Shown here: piece by piece, positions 48,141 through 57,235 of the stretch | Numbering within the stretch: the stretch's first letter is position 1 | Layout: every line of letters starts with the position of its first letter | DNA from: Pasteurella oralis | GTDB taxonomy: Bacteria > Pseudomonadota > Gammaproteobacteria > Enterobacterales > Pasteurellaceae | DNA length: 64,000 nucleotides | NCBI RefSeq assembly: GCF_002850605.1 | Contig: NZ_NXGB01000004.1 | Coordinates: 1-64,000, forward strand | Direction of reading: 5' to 3' | Made by a program: the position numbers and the translations under genes | The notes under the pieces: model-generated | What the model was told of the DNA's origin: nothing | Databases searched by the model: none | The model's input: the letters and a program-made list of their open reading frames with translations, nothing else

Positions 48141-49988
48141 ATGTTTGATAAAATTTATTCATGGTTTGAAAATCGTTTAAATCCTTATCCTCCCGAAGCA
48201 CCTAAAACGCCTGAAAAGGGATTAGTACGCTTTATTTGGTCAAGTCTAGAAGGCATGAAAAGTTGGATCTTCTTACTTGCTTTCCTCAATATTGGTATCG
48301 GAATTGTCGAGGGTGTTGTCTTTCGTTTTATGGGTATTTTAGTCGATTGGCTAAGTGAATATACACCAACTACGCTGTGGCAAAATAAAGGTCATTTACT
48401 CATCGCTATGGCAGCGCTATTACTATTTAGTATCTTATGGGCATTTGTGACTTCTGCTGTGCGACTACAAACCTTACAAGGGGTATTTCCAATGCGCTTA
48501 CGTTGGAATTTCCACCGCTTGATGCTTGGACAAAGTTTAACTTTCTATCAAGACGAATTTGCAGGACGAGTTTCAGCAAAAGTGATGCAAACCGCATTAG
48601 CCGTCCGTGATACTGTACTGACTTTGGCGGATATGGTTGTATATGTCTGTGTTTATTTCATTACTTCAGGGGTTGTTTTAGCCACACTTGATAATTGGTT
48701 ATTATTGCCTTTCATTTTATGGATTGTCATATTTGCAACTATTTTACGCATTCTTATTCCGAAATTGGCCAAAACGGCTGAACGCCAAGCAGATGCGCGT
48801 TCCTTAATGACAGGGCGTATTACAGATGCCTATTCTAATATCGCTACCGTCAAATTATTCTCACATGGTGCACGAGAAGCCAGTTATGCCAAACGTTCAA
48901 TGGAAGAATTTATGCTAACAGTACATGCACAAATGCGTTTAGGTACTTCGTTAGATATTCTCACTTATGCTGCCAATATTAGCCTTACATTAGGAACTGC
49001 AATTTTAGGTATCATTTTATGGCAACAAGGCAGTGTAGGTGTTGGCGCTATTGCAACTGCTATTGCAATGGCATTGCGCGTCAATGGCTTATCACATTGG
49101 ATCATGTGGGAATCCGCACGCTTATTTGAAAATATTGGCACAGTCAATGATGGAATGGAAACGCTGACTAAACCACATACCATTATCGATAAAATTGATG
49201 CAAAACCAATTCATATTAATCAAGGCGAAATTCAATTTAACAATGTGAATTTTGCTTATTCACCAGATAAACCTTTACTCAAAAATTTTAACTTAACCAT
49301 TAAACCAGGTGAGAAAGTTGGTTTAATTGGACGCTCTGGCGCAGGCAAATCAACTATCGTTAATTTGCTCTTACGTTTTTATGAAGCACAAGAAGGGGAA
49401 ATTACTATTGATGGGCAAAACATTTGTGATGTATTACAAGAAAGCCTACGCAGCCAAATTGGTTTAGTTACACAAGATACCTCATTGCTCCACCGCTCTG
49501 TGCGCGAAAACATTATTTATGGGCGACCAAATGCCAATGAAGAGGAAATGATTTATGCGGCACAGCGCGCAGAAGCTGCCGATTTTATTCCACAGTTAAG
49601 TGATGCCAAAGGGCGCACTGGTTATGATGCACATGTTGGTGAACGCGGTGTAAAATTATCTGGTGGACAACGTCAACGTATTGCCATTGCACGTGTGATG
49701 TTAAAAGATGCACCAATTTTATTATTAGATGAGGCGACCAGTGCATTAGATTCTGAAGTTGAGGCGGCTATTCAAGAAAGTCTCGATAAAATGATGGAAA
49801 ATAAAACGGTTATTGCGATTGCTCACCGCTTATCCACTATCGCGGCAATGGATCGTTTGATTGTGCTAGATAAAGGTCAAATTGTAGAACAAGGTACCCA
49901 TAGTGAATTACTGGAACGCAATGGACTTTATGCCAAACTGTGGGCTCATCAAAGTGGTGGTTTCTTAACTGAACACATTGAAGACTAA
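48141..49988 (+). CDS. ABC exporter with fused permease and ATPase
   Basis: Type I (MsbA-like) exporter half-transporter, 615 residues. Residues about 35-340 hold six membrane helices. The ATPase domain has Walker A IGRSGAGKST, signature KLSGGQRQR and Walker B ILLLDEATSALDSE followed by the H-loop AIAHRLSTI. The start was set at the ATG after AAAGGGATAACA; 16 in-frame residues upstream are ignored. Its place after opsX hints at export of an envelope component, but no substrate can be assigned. A terminator follows at 49993-50023. Confidence 0.9.
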   Translation: MFDKIYSWFENRLNPYPPEAPKTPEKGLVRFIWSSLEGMKSWIFLLAFLNIGIGIVEGVVFRFMGILVDWLSEYTPTTLWQNKGHLLIAMAALLLFSILWAFVTSAVRLQTLQGVFPMRLRWNFHRLMLGQSLTFYQDEFAGRVSAKVMQTALAVRDTVLTLADMVVYVCVYFITSGVVLATLDNWLLLPFILWIVIFATILRILIPKLAKTAERQADARSLMTGRITDAYSNIATVKLFSHGAREASYAKRSMEEFMLTVHAQMRLGTSLDILTYAANISLTLGTAILGIILWQQGSVGVGAIATAIAMALRVNGLSHWIMWESARLFENIGTVNDGMETLTKPHTIIDKIDAKPIHINQGEIQFNNVNFAYSPDKPLLKNFNLTIKPGEKVGLIGRSGAGKSTIVNLLLRFYEAQEGEITIDGQNICDVLQESLRSQIGLVTQDTSLLHRSVRENIIYGRPNANEEEMIYAAQRAEAADFIPQLSDAKGRTGYDAHVGERGVKLSGGQRQRIAIARVMLKDAPILLLDEATSALDSEVEAAIQESLDKMMENKTVIAIAHRLSTIAAMDRLIVLDKGQIVEQGTHSELLERNGLYAKLWAHQSGGFLTEHIED

Positions 49989-49992
49989 AAAG

Positions 49993-50023
49993 AAAAATAG
50001 CTGTTATGTAAACAGCTATTTTT
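49993..50023 (+). terminator. Terminator after the ABC exporter
   Basis: AAAAATAGCTGTT and AACAGCTATTTTT form a 13-bp stem with a 5-base loop and T-tract, five bases past the stop. Confidence 0.93.
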
Positions 50024-50067
50024 TAACATATTTCACATGCTACAGCAGGTAATAAATCTAGCAAAGA

Positions 50068-51336
50068 TTAAGCCAGTAAATGTTGAAGCAACGCAGTATA
50101 TATATTCACACCTGTTAATAACTGCGTTTCATCAAAATCAAACTCTGCCTGATGATGACCTGCTGTACGATCTGCACCGAGAATAAAATAAATCGCTTTG
50201 CCACCTTGCTCTTGTACACGACGTCCTAGAATCGTCGCATCTTCACTTGCATTAAACGCATAATCTGCATCAGTCCGTTTAATATCAGGCTGTTGTAACG
50301 CGATTTTCTCGACAAGCTGAATGAGTTCTTCATCATTCACCATATCGACAGCTTCCCCCATTATCTCGGTTTCATAATTGACATTAAAACTAATCGCTAT
50401 ACCTTTAGCAATTTGCATTACTTGTGCAACCATATATTCATTAATAGCTTTATTTTCACCTCGAACTTCTAATTGGAGTTGTGCGGTTGCAGGAATAACA
50501 TTACGCCCTTCACCAGCATTGAGCACACCAACATTAATTCGTGTCATCCCTTCACCATGACGGGCAATACCATGTAGTTGAGTGACAGTATGAGCTGCAG
50601 CAAGTAGAGCATTATGCCCTAGATGTGGCGCAGCACCTGCATGGGCTGGTTTACCTTGATAACGAATATCAATTTTTGTCGTAGATAAGAAATTTTTAGG
50701 GTTCGAAATGATTGTCCCAGTATCCGCACAGAAGCTAATGTGCGAGCTAGCAAAATAATCTGCATCATCAATTACACCACTTGCAGCAATCGCGGCTGCA
50801 CCTCGCACCCCTTCTTCAGCTGGTTGGAAAACAATTTTAATTTTACCACTGAGCTTATTTTTATTTTCAGCTAACCATTTAGCAGTTCCCAAGCCAATTG
50901 TAATATGCGCATCATGCCCACAAGCATGCATAAAACCATCATTAAGCGAAGCGAAATGATATTGGTTTGGAATATGCTCAGGATGAGTGGTTTCAGTCAC
51001 ATTAACACAATCAATATCAAAACGTAATGCAACAGTTTTACCCGGTTTACCAGTATCTAATACCGCTACACAACCAGTATACCCATTCATTTGTTCAAGC
51101 CATTTTGCTTTTGCGCCATAAGCGATCGCCTTTGCTAACCCTGTTTCGACAACAACTTGCTGGCGACCACGTACAAATTCAGGATTAATAATCTTATCAC
51201 CAAGTAAAATATCAAACCCCATTTCCTCAAGATAATCAGCAATACGACTGGTTGTCCAAAACTCAGACCAACCAATCTCAGGAAAACGGTGAAATTCACG
51301 ACGCCATTGGATGAGTTGTTCCAGTGTTATACTCAT
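50068..51336 (-). CDS. M20-family amidohydrolase (AbgA-like)
   Basis: Metal-dependent amidohydrolase, 422 residues, with metal-binding HACGHDAH at 137-144, FQPAEEGVRG (metal and general-base Glu) and SSHISFCADTG. The long N-terminal part (EFHRFPEIGWSEFWTTSRIADYLEEMGFD) and overall length are those of AbgA/hippurate-hydrolase proteins. E. coli AbgA works with AbgB on p-aminobenzoyl-glutamate; here no AbgB is visible. It follows a DcuC-family carrier by 20 bases, so the carrier probably imports the substrate. GAGGAG precedes the ATG. Confidence 0.85.
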   Translation of the reverse strand: MSITLEQLIQWRREFHRFPEIGWSEFWTTSRIADYLEEMGFDILLGDKIINPEFVRGRQQVVVETGLAKAIAYGAKAKWLEQMNGYTGCVAVLDTGKPGKTVALRFDIDCVNVTETTHPEHIPNQYHFASLNDGFMHACGHDAHITIGLGTAKWLAENKNKLSGKIKIVFQPAEEGVRGAAAIAASGVIDDADYFASSHISFCADTGTIISNPKNFLSTTKIDIRYQGKPAHAGAAPHLGHNALLAAAHTVTQLHGIARHGEGMTRINVGVLNAGEGRNVIPATAQLQLEVRGENKAINEYMVAQVMQIAKGIAISFNVNYETEIMGEAVDMVNDEELIQLVEKIALQQPDIKRTDADYAFNASEDATILGRRVQEQGGKAIYFILGADRTAGHHQAEFDFDETQLLTGVNIYTALLQHLLA

Positions 51337-51356
51337 TGAATCACTCCTCTTTATGA

Positions 51357-52655
51357 TTACAACATAAACAATGCTAAAAATAAGATGGCGAGAATCATGC
51401 CTGGTACAGTACGTTTAACCATTTCAACTGGGCTGACCATCGCTAAACCAGCGCAAACAATCGTCACTCCAGCAATTGGTGATGCTGTACGTCCTATCGC
51501 CCCTGCAATCGCGGCTGCCATACCTAAATTAACATGGGTATAACCTAATTCGACTGCATGAGGTGTCACCGCGGTATTGAACGCAATCGCGGCAGCATCT
51601 CCCGATCCGGTCACAATACCCATTAAGAATGGCCCAACGGTTGCTCCCCAACGGACAAATTCATTTGAATGTTTGAGAAATTCAATAGCAGTATCAATGG
51701 CACCTGTTGATTTTAGACCTGCGACAAAGACACTTGCAGCAATAATGATACCTAACACATTAGCATAAGAATTTCCCATTCCATTAAAGAACTCATTTGT
51801 GATTTTGGCTGGTGAAATACGTGTCATCACTACCGCATATAATGAACCAATTAACATCGCTTGCGGCACCCCCATTTTAGTCCATTCTAAGCCAGGCATT
51901 TTTTGTAAAGACGTACCACCAATGACTAAAATAACTAAAGGAACTAATGGCGCTAATGCATAAAGAATATTCACTTTCATGCCTTCTGCATTTTGCTCAC
52001 TCTCTTTATTTTCTGCTAAATAGGCTTGGCGATGTGCTTCACCATAATCTTTAAACACGATAGCTAAAATCGTTAACATAACTGCCCCAATTGCACCAGC
52101 AATCATTGTATAAGGTGCATGAGATAAGTTAACTTGTGTTACAGTTAAGCCTGACATTTCACTTAACATCGCTGAATGAGAAGACCCTGGACTCATCATT
52201 GATCCAAAAGTACCCGCCAAAATTGCCGCCCCAGCTGTTGCTGGGCGCACGCCTGAACTTTTTAATACTGGAATTAAAGTTGCTCCAACTGCTGCTGCAC
52301 AACCTGCTGCAGAAGGAATCGCAATGTTAATAAAGAATGTAATAATTGTTGCGATAGGAATTAAGAAAAACTTCAACCCACTTAATGGTTTTGTTAATAA
52401 ATGGACTAAATGTGTATCACATTGAGTATATTTCATCACATAAGCAAAGCCCATACTAGAACAGATTGCCATGATCAACCCTCCCGACGTCATGCTTTTC
52501 GCAAAAGCATCGAGCGCCCCCATAGGGTTAAGAGTTGCAATAGACATTAACAACCCCACACCAATTAATACAGTACGAGTTTCATATTTTTTTATTAATA
52601 AATAGACTGCTACGATAATACCAATAAGCGCAATAATTGCTTTCAATGCCACCAT
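51357..52655 (-). CDS. DcuC-family membrane carrier
   Basis: Anaerobic C4-dicarboxylate carrier-like protein with about 12 helices, 432 residues. Family features are FAKSMTSGGLIMAICSSMGFAYVMKYTQCDTHLVHLL, PSAAGCAAAVGATLIPVLKSSGVRPATAGAAILAGTFGSMMSPGSSHSAM and SGDAAAIAFNTAVTPHA. DcuC of E. coli exports succinate in fermentation, but pairing with an amidohydrolase gene suggests an acyl-amino-acid or similar substrate. A FNR-like site lies 142 bases upstream. Confidence 0.85.
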   Translation of the reverse strand: MVALKAIIALIGIIVAVYLLIKKYETRTVLIGVGLLMSIATLNPMGALDAFAKSMTSGGLIMAICSSMGFAYVMKYTQCDTHLVHLLTKPLSGLKFFLIPIATIITFFINIAIPSAAGCAAAVGATLIPVLKSSGVRPATAGAAILAGTFGSMMSPGSSHSAMLSEMSGLTVTQVNLSHAPYTMIAGAIGAVMLTILAIVFKDYGEAHRQAYLAENKESEQNAEGMKVNILYALAPLVPLVILVIGGTSLQKMPGLEWTKMGVPQAMLIGSLYAVVMTRISPAKITNEFFNGMGNSYANVLGIIIAASVFVAGLKSTGAIDTAIEFLKHSNEFVRWGATVGPFLMGIVTGSGDAAAIAFNTAVTPHAVELGYTHVNLGMAAAIAGAIGRTASPIAGVTIVCAGLAMVSPVEMVKRTVPGMILAILFLALFML

Positions 52656-52982
52656 AATTTGATCCCCAGCTTCTTATATTTTTAATCACTCACCAAAACA
52701 AGATATTTTTAATAACAATGATGCTTCACTATCAAAAAATCTTACACTCAGTATGCGTGGTTCACATTAATTTAGGAATTAAAAAATCGTATTTTATTGA
52801 TAGGGATCACAAAATAAAATCAGAAAGAGCCGCTGAACAAAAGTTAGGTAAAGAAAACCAAATTGATTTTCTAAATCAGCCTAATAATGACCCCAACACC
52901 TCATCTCTACATGTTAAGGTTATACAACTAACCAATAAAATTTTATAAAAATAGACCGCACTTTTATTAAATGGGAAAAGAA
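52656..52982. other. Gap between the carrier gene and the rplS terminator
   Basis: No convincing gene. A 76-codon open frame at 52718-52948 (+) lacks a Shine-Dalgarno and any family signature. The stretch holds the FNR-like site listed separately and one uptake signal near 52955-52964. Confidence 0.55.
52797..52810 (-). promoter_or_regulatory. FNR-like site of the carrier-amidohydrolase unit
   Basis: TTGAT-AGGG-ATCAC matches the FNR consensus TTGAT-N4-ATCAA at nine of ten positions. With a TAAATT -10 box on the minus strand at 52769-52774, the site centre would fall near -41.5. Confidence 0.45.
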
Positions 52983-53008
52983 AAAAGGCTTGGAATTCCA
53001 AGCCTTTT
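52983..53008 (-). terminator. Terminator after rplS
   Basis: AAAAGGCTTGGAA and TTCCAAGCCTTTT form a perfect 26-base palindrome 10 bases past the rplS stop, with a T-tract on the minus strand. Confidence 0.92.
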
Positions 53009-53018
53009 CGTGAGCCAA

Positions 53019-53369
53019 TTAATCGCCCAAACGTTCTTTAATACGTGCAGATTTACCTGAACGCTCACGTAAGTAGTAAAGTTTCGCTTTACGTACTGCA
53101 CCTTTACGTTTCACAGAAATACTTTCAACGATTGGAGAGTGAGTTTGGAATACACGCTCAACACCAACACCGTTAGAAATTTTGCGTAAAGTAAATGCAG
53201 AATGCAAGCCACGGTTACGAATTGCAATAACCACGCCCTCGAATGCTTGCAGACGACGTTTGCTACCTTCAACAACCCATACTTTAACTTCTAAAGTATC
53301 ACCTGGGCGGAAGCTAGGTAAATTTTGTTTTAATTGTTCTTGTTCAAGTTGTTTAATGATGTTACTCAT
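53019..53369 (-). CDS. rplS: 50S ribosomal protein L19
   Basis: Large-subunit protein at the 30S-50S interface. It has 116 residues with the conserved [30 protein letters not shown] and [23 protein letters not shown] segments. It is the last gene of the rpsP-rimM-trmD-rplS operon, the same order as E. coli, 95 bases after trmD. Confidence 0.98.
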   Translation of the reverse strand: MSNIIKQLEQEQLKQNLPSFRPGDTLEVKVWVVEGSKRRLQAFEGVVIAIRNRGLHSAFTLRKISNGVGVERVFQTHSPIVESISVKRKGAVRKAKLYYLRERSGKSARIKERLGD

Positions 53370-53464
53370 AATAATTAACCTTTTTAAATCCTAGATTGAA
53401 CTGATATGTGGCATTCTATATTAACCAATTTACTGACAGAAAAATTGATTAAAAAGCTTGTCAA

Positions 53465-54202
53465 TTACTGTTGTTCAGATTGAATCTGTTTTAACAGCTT
53501 ACGTTGTTCGTCAGTCAGAGCTAGGCTTTCTAATAGCTCAGGGCGTCGTAACCATGTTCGCTCAAGGGATTTTTTTAATCGCCATTGACGAATTTGCTCA
53601 TGGTTTCCCGACATCAGCACAGGTGGAACAGCCAAGCCATCTAACACTTCAGGACGCGTATAATGTGGGCAATCTAATAAACCTTCAGCAAAAGAATCTT
53701 CCTCTGCTGAGGCTTGTTTGCCAAGTACACCAGGGATAAATCTTGCAACAGCATCAATTAATGTCATCGCAGGTAATTCACCACCTGTAAGCACATAATC
53801 ACCAACTGACCATTCTTCATCGACTTCTGTTTCAATCAGTCGTTCATCAATACCTTCATAACGTCCACACAATAAAATCATTTTTTGATTTTCTGCTAGG
53901 ATTTTTACTCCAGCCTGATCAAGTTTGCGTCCTTGTGGCGAAAGATAAATCACTTTCGCCTCTTCTCCTACTTCCGCTTTCGCCGCTTTAATTGCATCGC
54001 GTAACGGTTGTACCATCATCAGCATACCTGGACCACCGCCATAAGGACGATCATCCACAGTTTTGTGCTTATCATGAGTGAAATCTCTTGGATTCCAACA
54101 TTGCACTTGTAAGAGATTTTGTTTAACGGCTCTACCTGTTACCCCAAATTCTGTGATTGCTTGAAACATTTCGGGGAATAGACTAATAATCCCAACTAAC
54201 AT
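53465..54202 (-). CDS. trmD: tRNA (guanine-N1)-methyltransferase
   Basis: SPOUT-class enzyme that methylates G37 in tRNAs reading CNN and some other codons, preventing frameshifts. Motifs include [18 protein letters not shown], the knotted SAM site [14 protein letters not shown] and [15 protein letters not shown]. It has 245 residues. It sits third in the ribosomal protein and tRNA modification operon, 55 bases after rimM. Confidence 0.98.
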   Translation of the reverse strand: MLVGIISLFPEMFQAITEFGVTGRAVKQNLLQVQCWNPRDFTHDKHKTVDDRPYGGGPGMLMMVQPLRDAIKAAKAEVGEEAKVIYLSPQGRKLDQAGVKILAENQKMILLCGRYEGIDERLIETEVDEEWSVGDYVLTGGELPAMTLIDAVARFIPGVLGKQASAEEDSFAEGLLDCPHYTRPEVLDGLAVPPVLMSGNHEQIRQWRLKKSLERTWLRRPELLESLALTDEQRKLLKQIQSEQQ

Positions 54203-54257
54203 AAGTTATCCTTATATCTCAAAATGCGACAACTCAAGCTAAACAGCATACCTGAGG

Positions 54258-54785
54258 TTAGAAACCAGCGTCCCAATCCACTTCGATAGTTTTTGTGGAG
54301 AGATCTACTCTTTTAACTACTTGTTCATACAAAAACGGGATTAACCGTTCTTGTTTCCCAAAAGCATCTTTGGCATTTGCACGCACAACTAGTACATCAT
54401 TAGAACCTGTTTCCATCATCTCAGTTACAGTACCCATTGTATAGCCTTCTAGGTTAACTACATTACAGCCGATTAAATCATGCCAATAGTAGTCGCCTTC
54501 TTCGAGCGTTGGAAAAACTGCCAAATCAACGCCGATTTCAATATTAGCTAACACTTGAGCTGCCTCGCGATCATCTACATTTTTTAACTTCACGATCAAA
54601 TCGTTATTGTGATAACGCCAGCTTTCTAATTCAGTTGGTTGCCATTGCCCTTTAATCTTTAAAAACCAAGGTTGGTAATCAAAAATGCTTTCAGCATGTT
54701 CTGTTGATGAATAAATACGTAACCAACCACGAATACCATAAGTTGAGCCTAATTTGCCAACTACTTCAATTCTTTGTTGTTGCAT
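54258..54785 (-). CDS. rimM: Ribosome maturation factor RimM
   Basis: Binds S19 in the head of the 30S subunit and helps 16S rRNA processing. The N-terminal RimM domain starts [22 protein letters not shown], and the PRC-barrel domain (about 95-175) contains [22 protein letters not shown] and [16 protein letters not shown]. The ATG at 54785 is preferred because AGG lies eight bases upstream; an ATG two codons earlier and a GTG three codons earlier are possible. The length is 175 residues. Confidence 0.96.
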   Translation of the reverse strand: MQQQRIEVVGKLGSTYGIRGWLRIYSSTEHAESIFDYQPWFLKIKGQWQPTELESWRYHNNDLIVKLKNVDDREAAQVLANIEIGVDLAVFPTLEEGDYYWHDLIGCNVVNLEGYTMGTVTEMMETGSNDVLVVRANAKDAFGKQERLIPFLYEQVVKRVDLSTKTIEVDWDAGF

Positions 54786-54831
54786 ATTCATCACCTATCT
54801 CGTTCTACTGTTACTAATAAATTAGAACAAA

Positions 54832-55080
54832 TTACGCTGCTTTTTTAGCTTCTTTCACTAAAGCAGAAACGCGATCTGATAAAGATGCACCTTTTTCTAA
54901 CCACGCATTAACACGCTCTAAATCTAAGCGTAAACGCTCAGCCTTACCTGTTGCTAATGGGTTGAAAAAGCCTACGCGCTCAATAAAGCGACCGTCACGT
55001 GGTGAACGGCTATCAGCGACAACGATTTGATAGAATGGGCGTTTTTTAGCTCCGCCACGAGATAAACGAATGGTTACCAT
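54832..55080 (-). CDS. rpsP: 30S ribosomal protein S16
   Basis: Small-subunit protein needed for 30S assembly. It has 82 residues: [41 protein letters not shown] is the full family signature. It is the first gene of the operon, with AGAGGAAGG upstream. A terminator-like hairpin lies in its leader (separate entry). Confidence 0.98.
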   Translation of the reverse strand: MVTIRLSRGGAKKRPFYQIVVADSRSPRDGRFIERVGFFNPLATGKAERLRLDLERVNAWLEKGASLSDRVSALVKEAKKAA

Positions 55081-55104
55081 AACCTTCCTCTAAATGTTTG
55101 ATTA

Positions 55105-55145
55105 CAAAAAGAAAACTCTCAATCATCGAAGTTATCTTGAGAGTT
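55105..55145 (-). promoter_or_regulatory. Terminator-like hairpin in the rpsP leader
   Basis: On the minus strand AACTCTCAA (55137-55145) pairs with TTGAGAGTT (55114-55122), 9 bp with a 14-base loop, followed by TTCTTTTT. It lies about 30 bases before the rpsP start and looks like an attenuator of the ribosomal operon. Confidence 0.5.
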
Positions 55146-55339
55146 AAACTTACTTTTTTCTCTGTATATATAGACAAAAAGCCTGTGGATCATACTCTTT
55201 TTTTAGCAAAATGCAAGAAATAAGCGTTTTAATCGGCTTATTCAGTACAGTAAAGTACACTCAATTTTTTAATTAAATTTTGCAATTAAACAAGTTAAAA
55301 TATTCAGCTATCAAATTGAACAAAAGTTGAGAAGAAAAA

Positions 55340-56377
55340 ATGCAAAAAGTGTTAGTAGTACGTAACGATAAACTTGGGGATTTTATGTTGGCTTGGCCAG
55401 CTTTTGCTATGTTAAAACAATCAAATCCTACCTTAAAACTCACCGCACTTGTTCCTCAATATACAGCTGATCTAGCACGTATTTGCCCTTATTTAGATGA
55501 TGTGATTATCGACTCGGGCAAACATGCTGAGAAACCAGCCCAACTGATTACGTTACAGACAATCAAAGAAGAAAAGTTTGACGCGGCAATTAATTTTTTT
55601 TCTGACAAATATAATGCATTACTGGTTTGGAAAGCTAAAATCCCGTTCCGTTTAGCGCCAGCGACTAAACTAATTCAATTCTTATATAATCATCGGATCA
55701 CTCAACGACGCTCAAAATCCTTAAAACCAGAATTTGAATATAATTTAGATCTGGCTCGTGCTTTTTTACAAAAAACAGGACAACCTATTATTGAACCAAT
55801 TCCACCTTATTTAGCTTTTGAGCAAAGCAAAATACATCAGCAAAAAGACATGCTCGCACAGCAGTTAGGTTTAGATCTGAACCGAAAATGGATTTTTGTA
55901 CATAGTGGCTCTGGAGGGTCTGCAACCAATTTATCTCTCACACAATATGCTGAATTAATCACAGGGCTATTACAACAATTGGATTGCAATATTGTTCTAA
56001 CAGCTGGTCCTAATGAAAGTGAAAAAGCACATGAATTAGCCAAACTAACCAATGATAAACGTATCGTAATTTATGATAAAAATAATGGGTTAGTTGATTT
56101 TGCTCATTCATTAGCCTGCGCCGATCTCTTTATTGCAGGCTCAACTGGTCCTTTACATTTAAGTGCCGCACTCAATATTGCCACGATTGGTTTCTATCCA
56201 AGTCGTCGTTCTGCAACACCATTGCGTTGGCAACCTATCAATGCGCCAGAAAAGCACTTAGCATTCTCACCGCAAACACAAGATAAAGTCAGCCAAATGG
56301 ATTTAAGCTTAATTTCAATACAAGCTGTATTAACTCAAGTTATTCCTTTTGTCAGACAAATTTGGCAAGCCAAGTAA
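55340..56377 (+). CDS. GT9 glycosyltransferase (heptosyltransferase-like)
   Basis: Family 9 glycosyltransferase of 345 residues, probably a heptosyltransferase for the lipooligosaccharide core. The acceptor-side start is KVLVVRNDKLGDFMLAWPAFAML and the donor site IFVHSGSGGSATNLSLTQYAEL with LFIAGSTGPLHLSAALNIATIGFYPSR. It differs from OpsX in this window and resembles HepIII/HepIV-type (WaaQ/HptD-like) enzymes, but the acceptor cannot be assigned. GAGAAG precedes the ATG. Its 3' end overlaps the convergent membrane-protein gene by 48 bases. Confidence 0.85.
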   Translation: MQKVLVVRNDKLGDFMLAWPAFAMLKQSNPTLKLTALVPQYTADLARICPYLDDVIIDSGKHAEKPAQLITLQTIKEEKFDAAINFFSDKYNALLVWKAKIPFRLAPATKLIQFLYNHRITQRRSKSLKPEFEYNLDLARAFLQKTGQPIIEPIPPYLAFEQSKIHQQKDMLAQQLGLDLNRKWIFVHSGSGGSATNLSLTQYAELITGLLQQLDCNIVLTAGPNESEKAHELAKLTNDKRIVIYDKNNGLVDFAHSLACADLFIAGSTGPLHLSAALNIATIGFYPSRRSATPLRWQPINAPEKHLAFSPQTQDKVSQMDLSLISIQAVLTQVIPFVRQIWQAK

Positions 56378-57028
56378 ATGAGAAAGGATAAATTGAATAA
56401 CCCAGCCAATTGAAATAGCAAATAAAATTGTGCCAACACCAAGGGTCCCACCCAATATAAACCCTAACGTACAAACGGTAATTTCCATCAATGTCCGTAC
56501 TACACTGACTTTTAAATGGAAACGTTGGCACAATCCAACCATTAAGCCATCTCTTGGTCCCGCACCTTGATGGCAAGTCAAATAAAAAGCAGAACCAATC
56601 CCAATTAACCAAATACCAAGAATAATATAACCAAAGCGTATAAAAAGTGCGGTCGGTTTTGGCATAAATTCTGCTGTTAAACCTAAAAACAATGCAATCA
56701 CAATAACATTCAAAAGAGTCCCTAACCCCATACGAAGTTTAAGCGGCAACCATAACAACATCACAATACAGCTGACTATAAAAGACGCCCAACCAACACT
56801 AAAGCCAATTTGTAACGAAATTCCCTGTGATAATACCGTCCAAGGCGCTGAACCAAGATCGGAAAGAAGAATCAATCCCTCTCCAATACCAAAAATAGCT
56901 AATGACAGAACAAGTACAACAAAAGGTTTAAGCTCCAATCCCCAAAATGAAGAAGCCATCCAAGGTGTTTGCGGCAACACATGAAACTTTTTTTGCATAA
57001 AAAATAAAATTAGCCAATCAATAATCAT
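56330..57028 (-). CDS. YczE/YitT-like membrane protein
   Basis: Integral membrane protein of about five to six helices, unknown function, related to the YczE/YyaS/YitT family (LAIFGIGEGLILLSDLGSAPWTVLSQGIS; GIGSAFYLTCHQGAGPRDGLMVGLCQR; GGTLGVGTILFAISIGWVIQ). The upstream ATG gives 232 residues; an internal ATG at 56998 (MQKKFHVL) would give 222, and neither has a clear Shine-Dalgarno. The last 16 codons lie inside the 3' end of the GT9 gene, an unusually long tail-to-tail overlap. An uptake signal is at about 56646. Confidence 0.8.
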   Translation of the reverse strand: MIIDWLILFFMQKKFHVLPQTPWMASSFWGLELKPFVVLVLSLAIFGIGEGLILLSDLGSAPWTVLSQGISLQIGFSVGWASFIVSCIVMLLWLPLKLRMGLGTLLNVIVIALFLGLTAEFMPKPTALFIRFGYIILGIWLIGIGSAFYLTCHQGAGPRDGLMVGLCQRFHLKVSVVRTLMEITVCTLGFILGGTLGVGTILFAISIGWVIQFILSHLLGLPNLSDKRNNLS

Positions 57029-57094
57029 CTTTATGATAATGGAAAAAGAAAATTATCCCAATAATATTCAGGCATATCTTATTCCACTCTAAAT

Positions 57095-57110
57095 TGAGAG
57101 CCATATCACA
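57095..57110 (+). promoter_or_regulatory. CRP-like site upstream of nupC
   Basis: TGAGA-GCCATA-TCACA differs from the CRP half-site consensus at one position. It lies 126 bases upstream of nupC, in line with CRP control of nucleoside uptake. Confidence 0.45.
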
Positions 57111-57235
57111 TTTTGATGAAAATTTAAGTGTTTTTGATTATTTATGCTCCAATAAAGCAAGATTTTTAATCCAAAACACAGTAAAATTATTGACCATTAT
57201 TTTTTTATTCTAACTTAGTAAAGGACTTTACAATT

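Noticed and set aside
52718..52948. 76-codon open frame in the gap before rplS
   Set aside because: No ribosome-binding site, no family features, AT-rich composition, and the region is better explained by the regulatory sequence of the divergent carrier gene.
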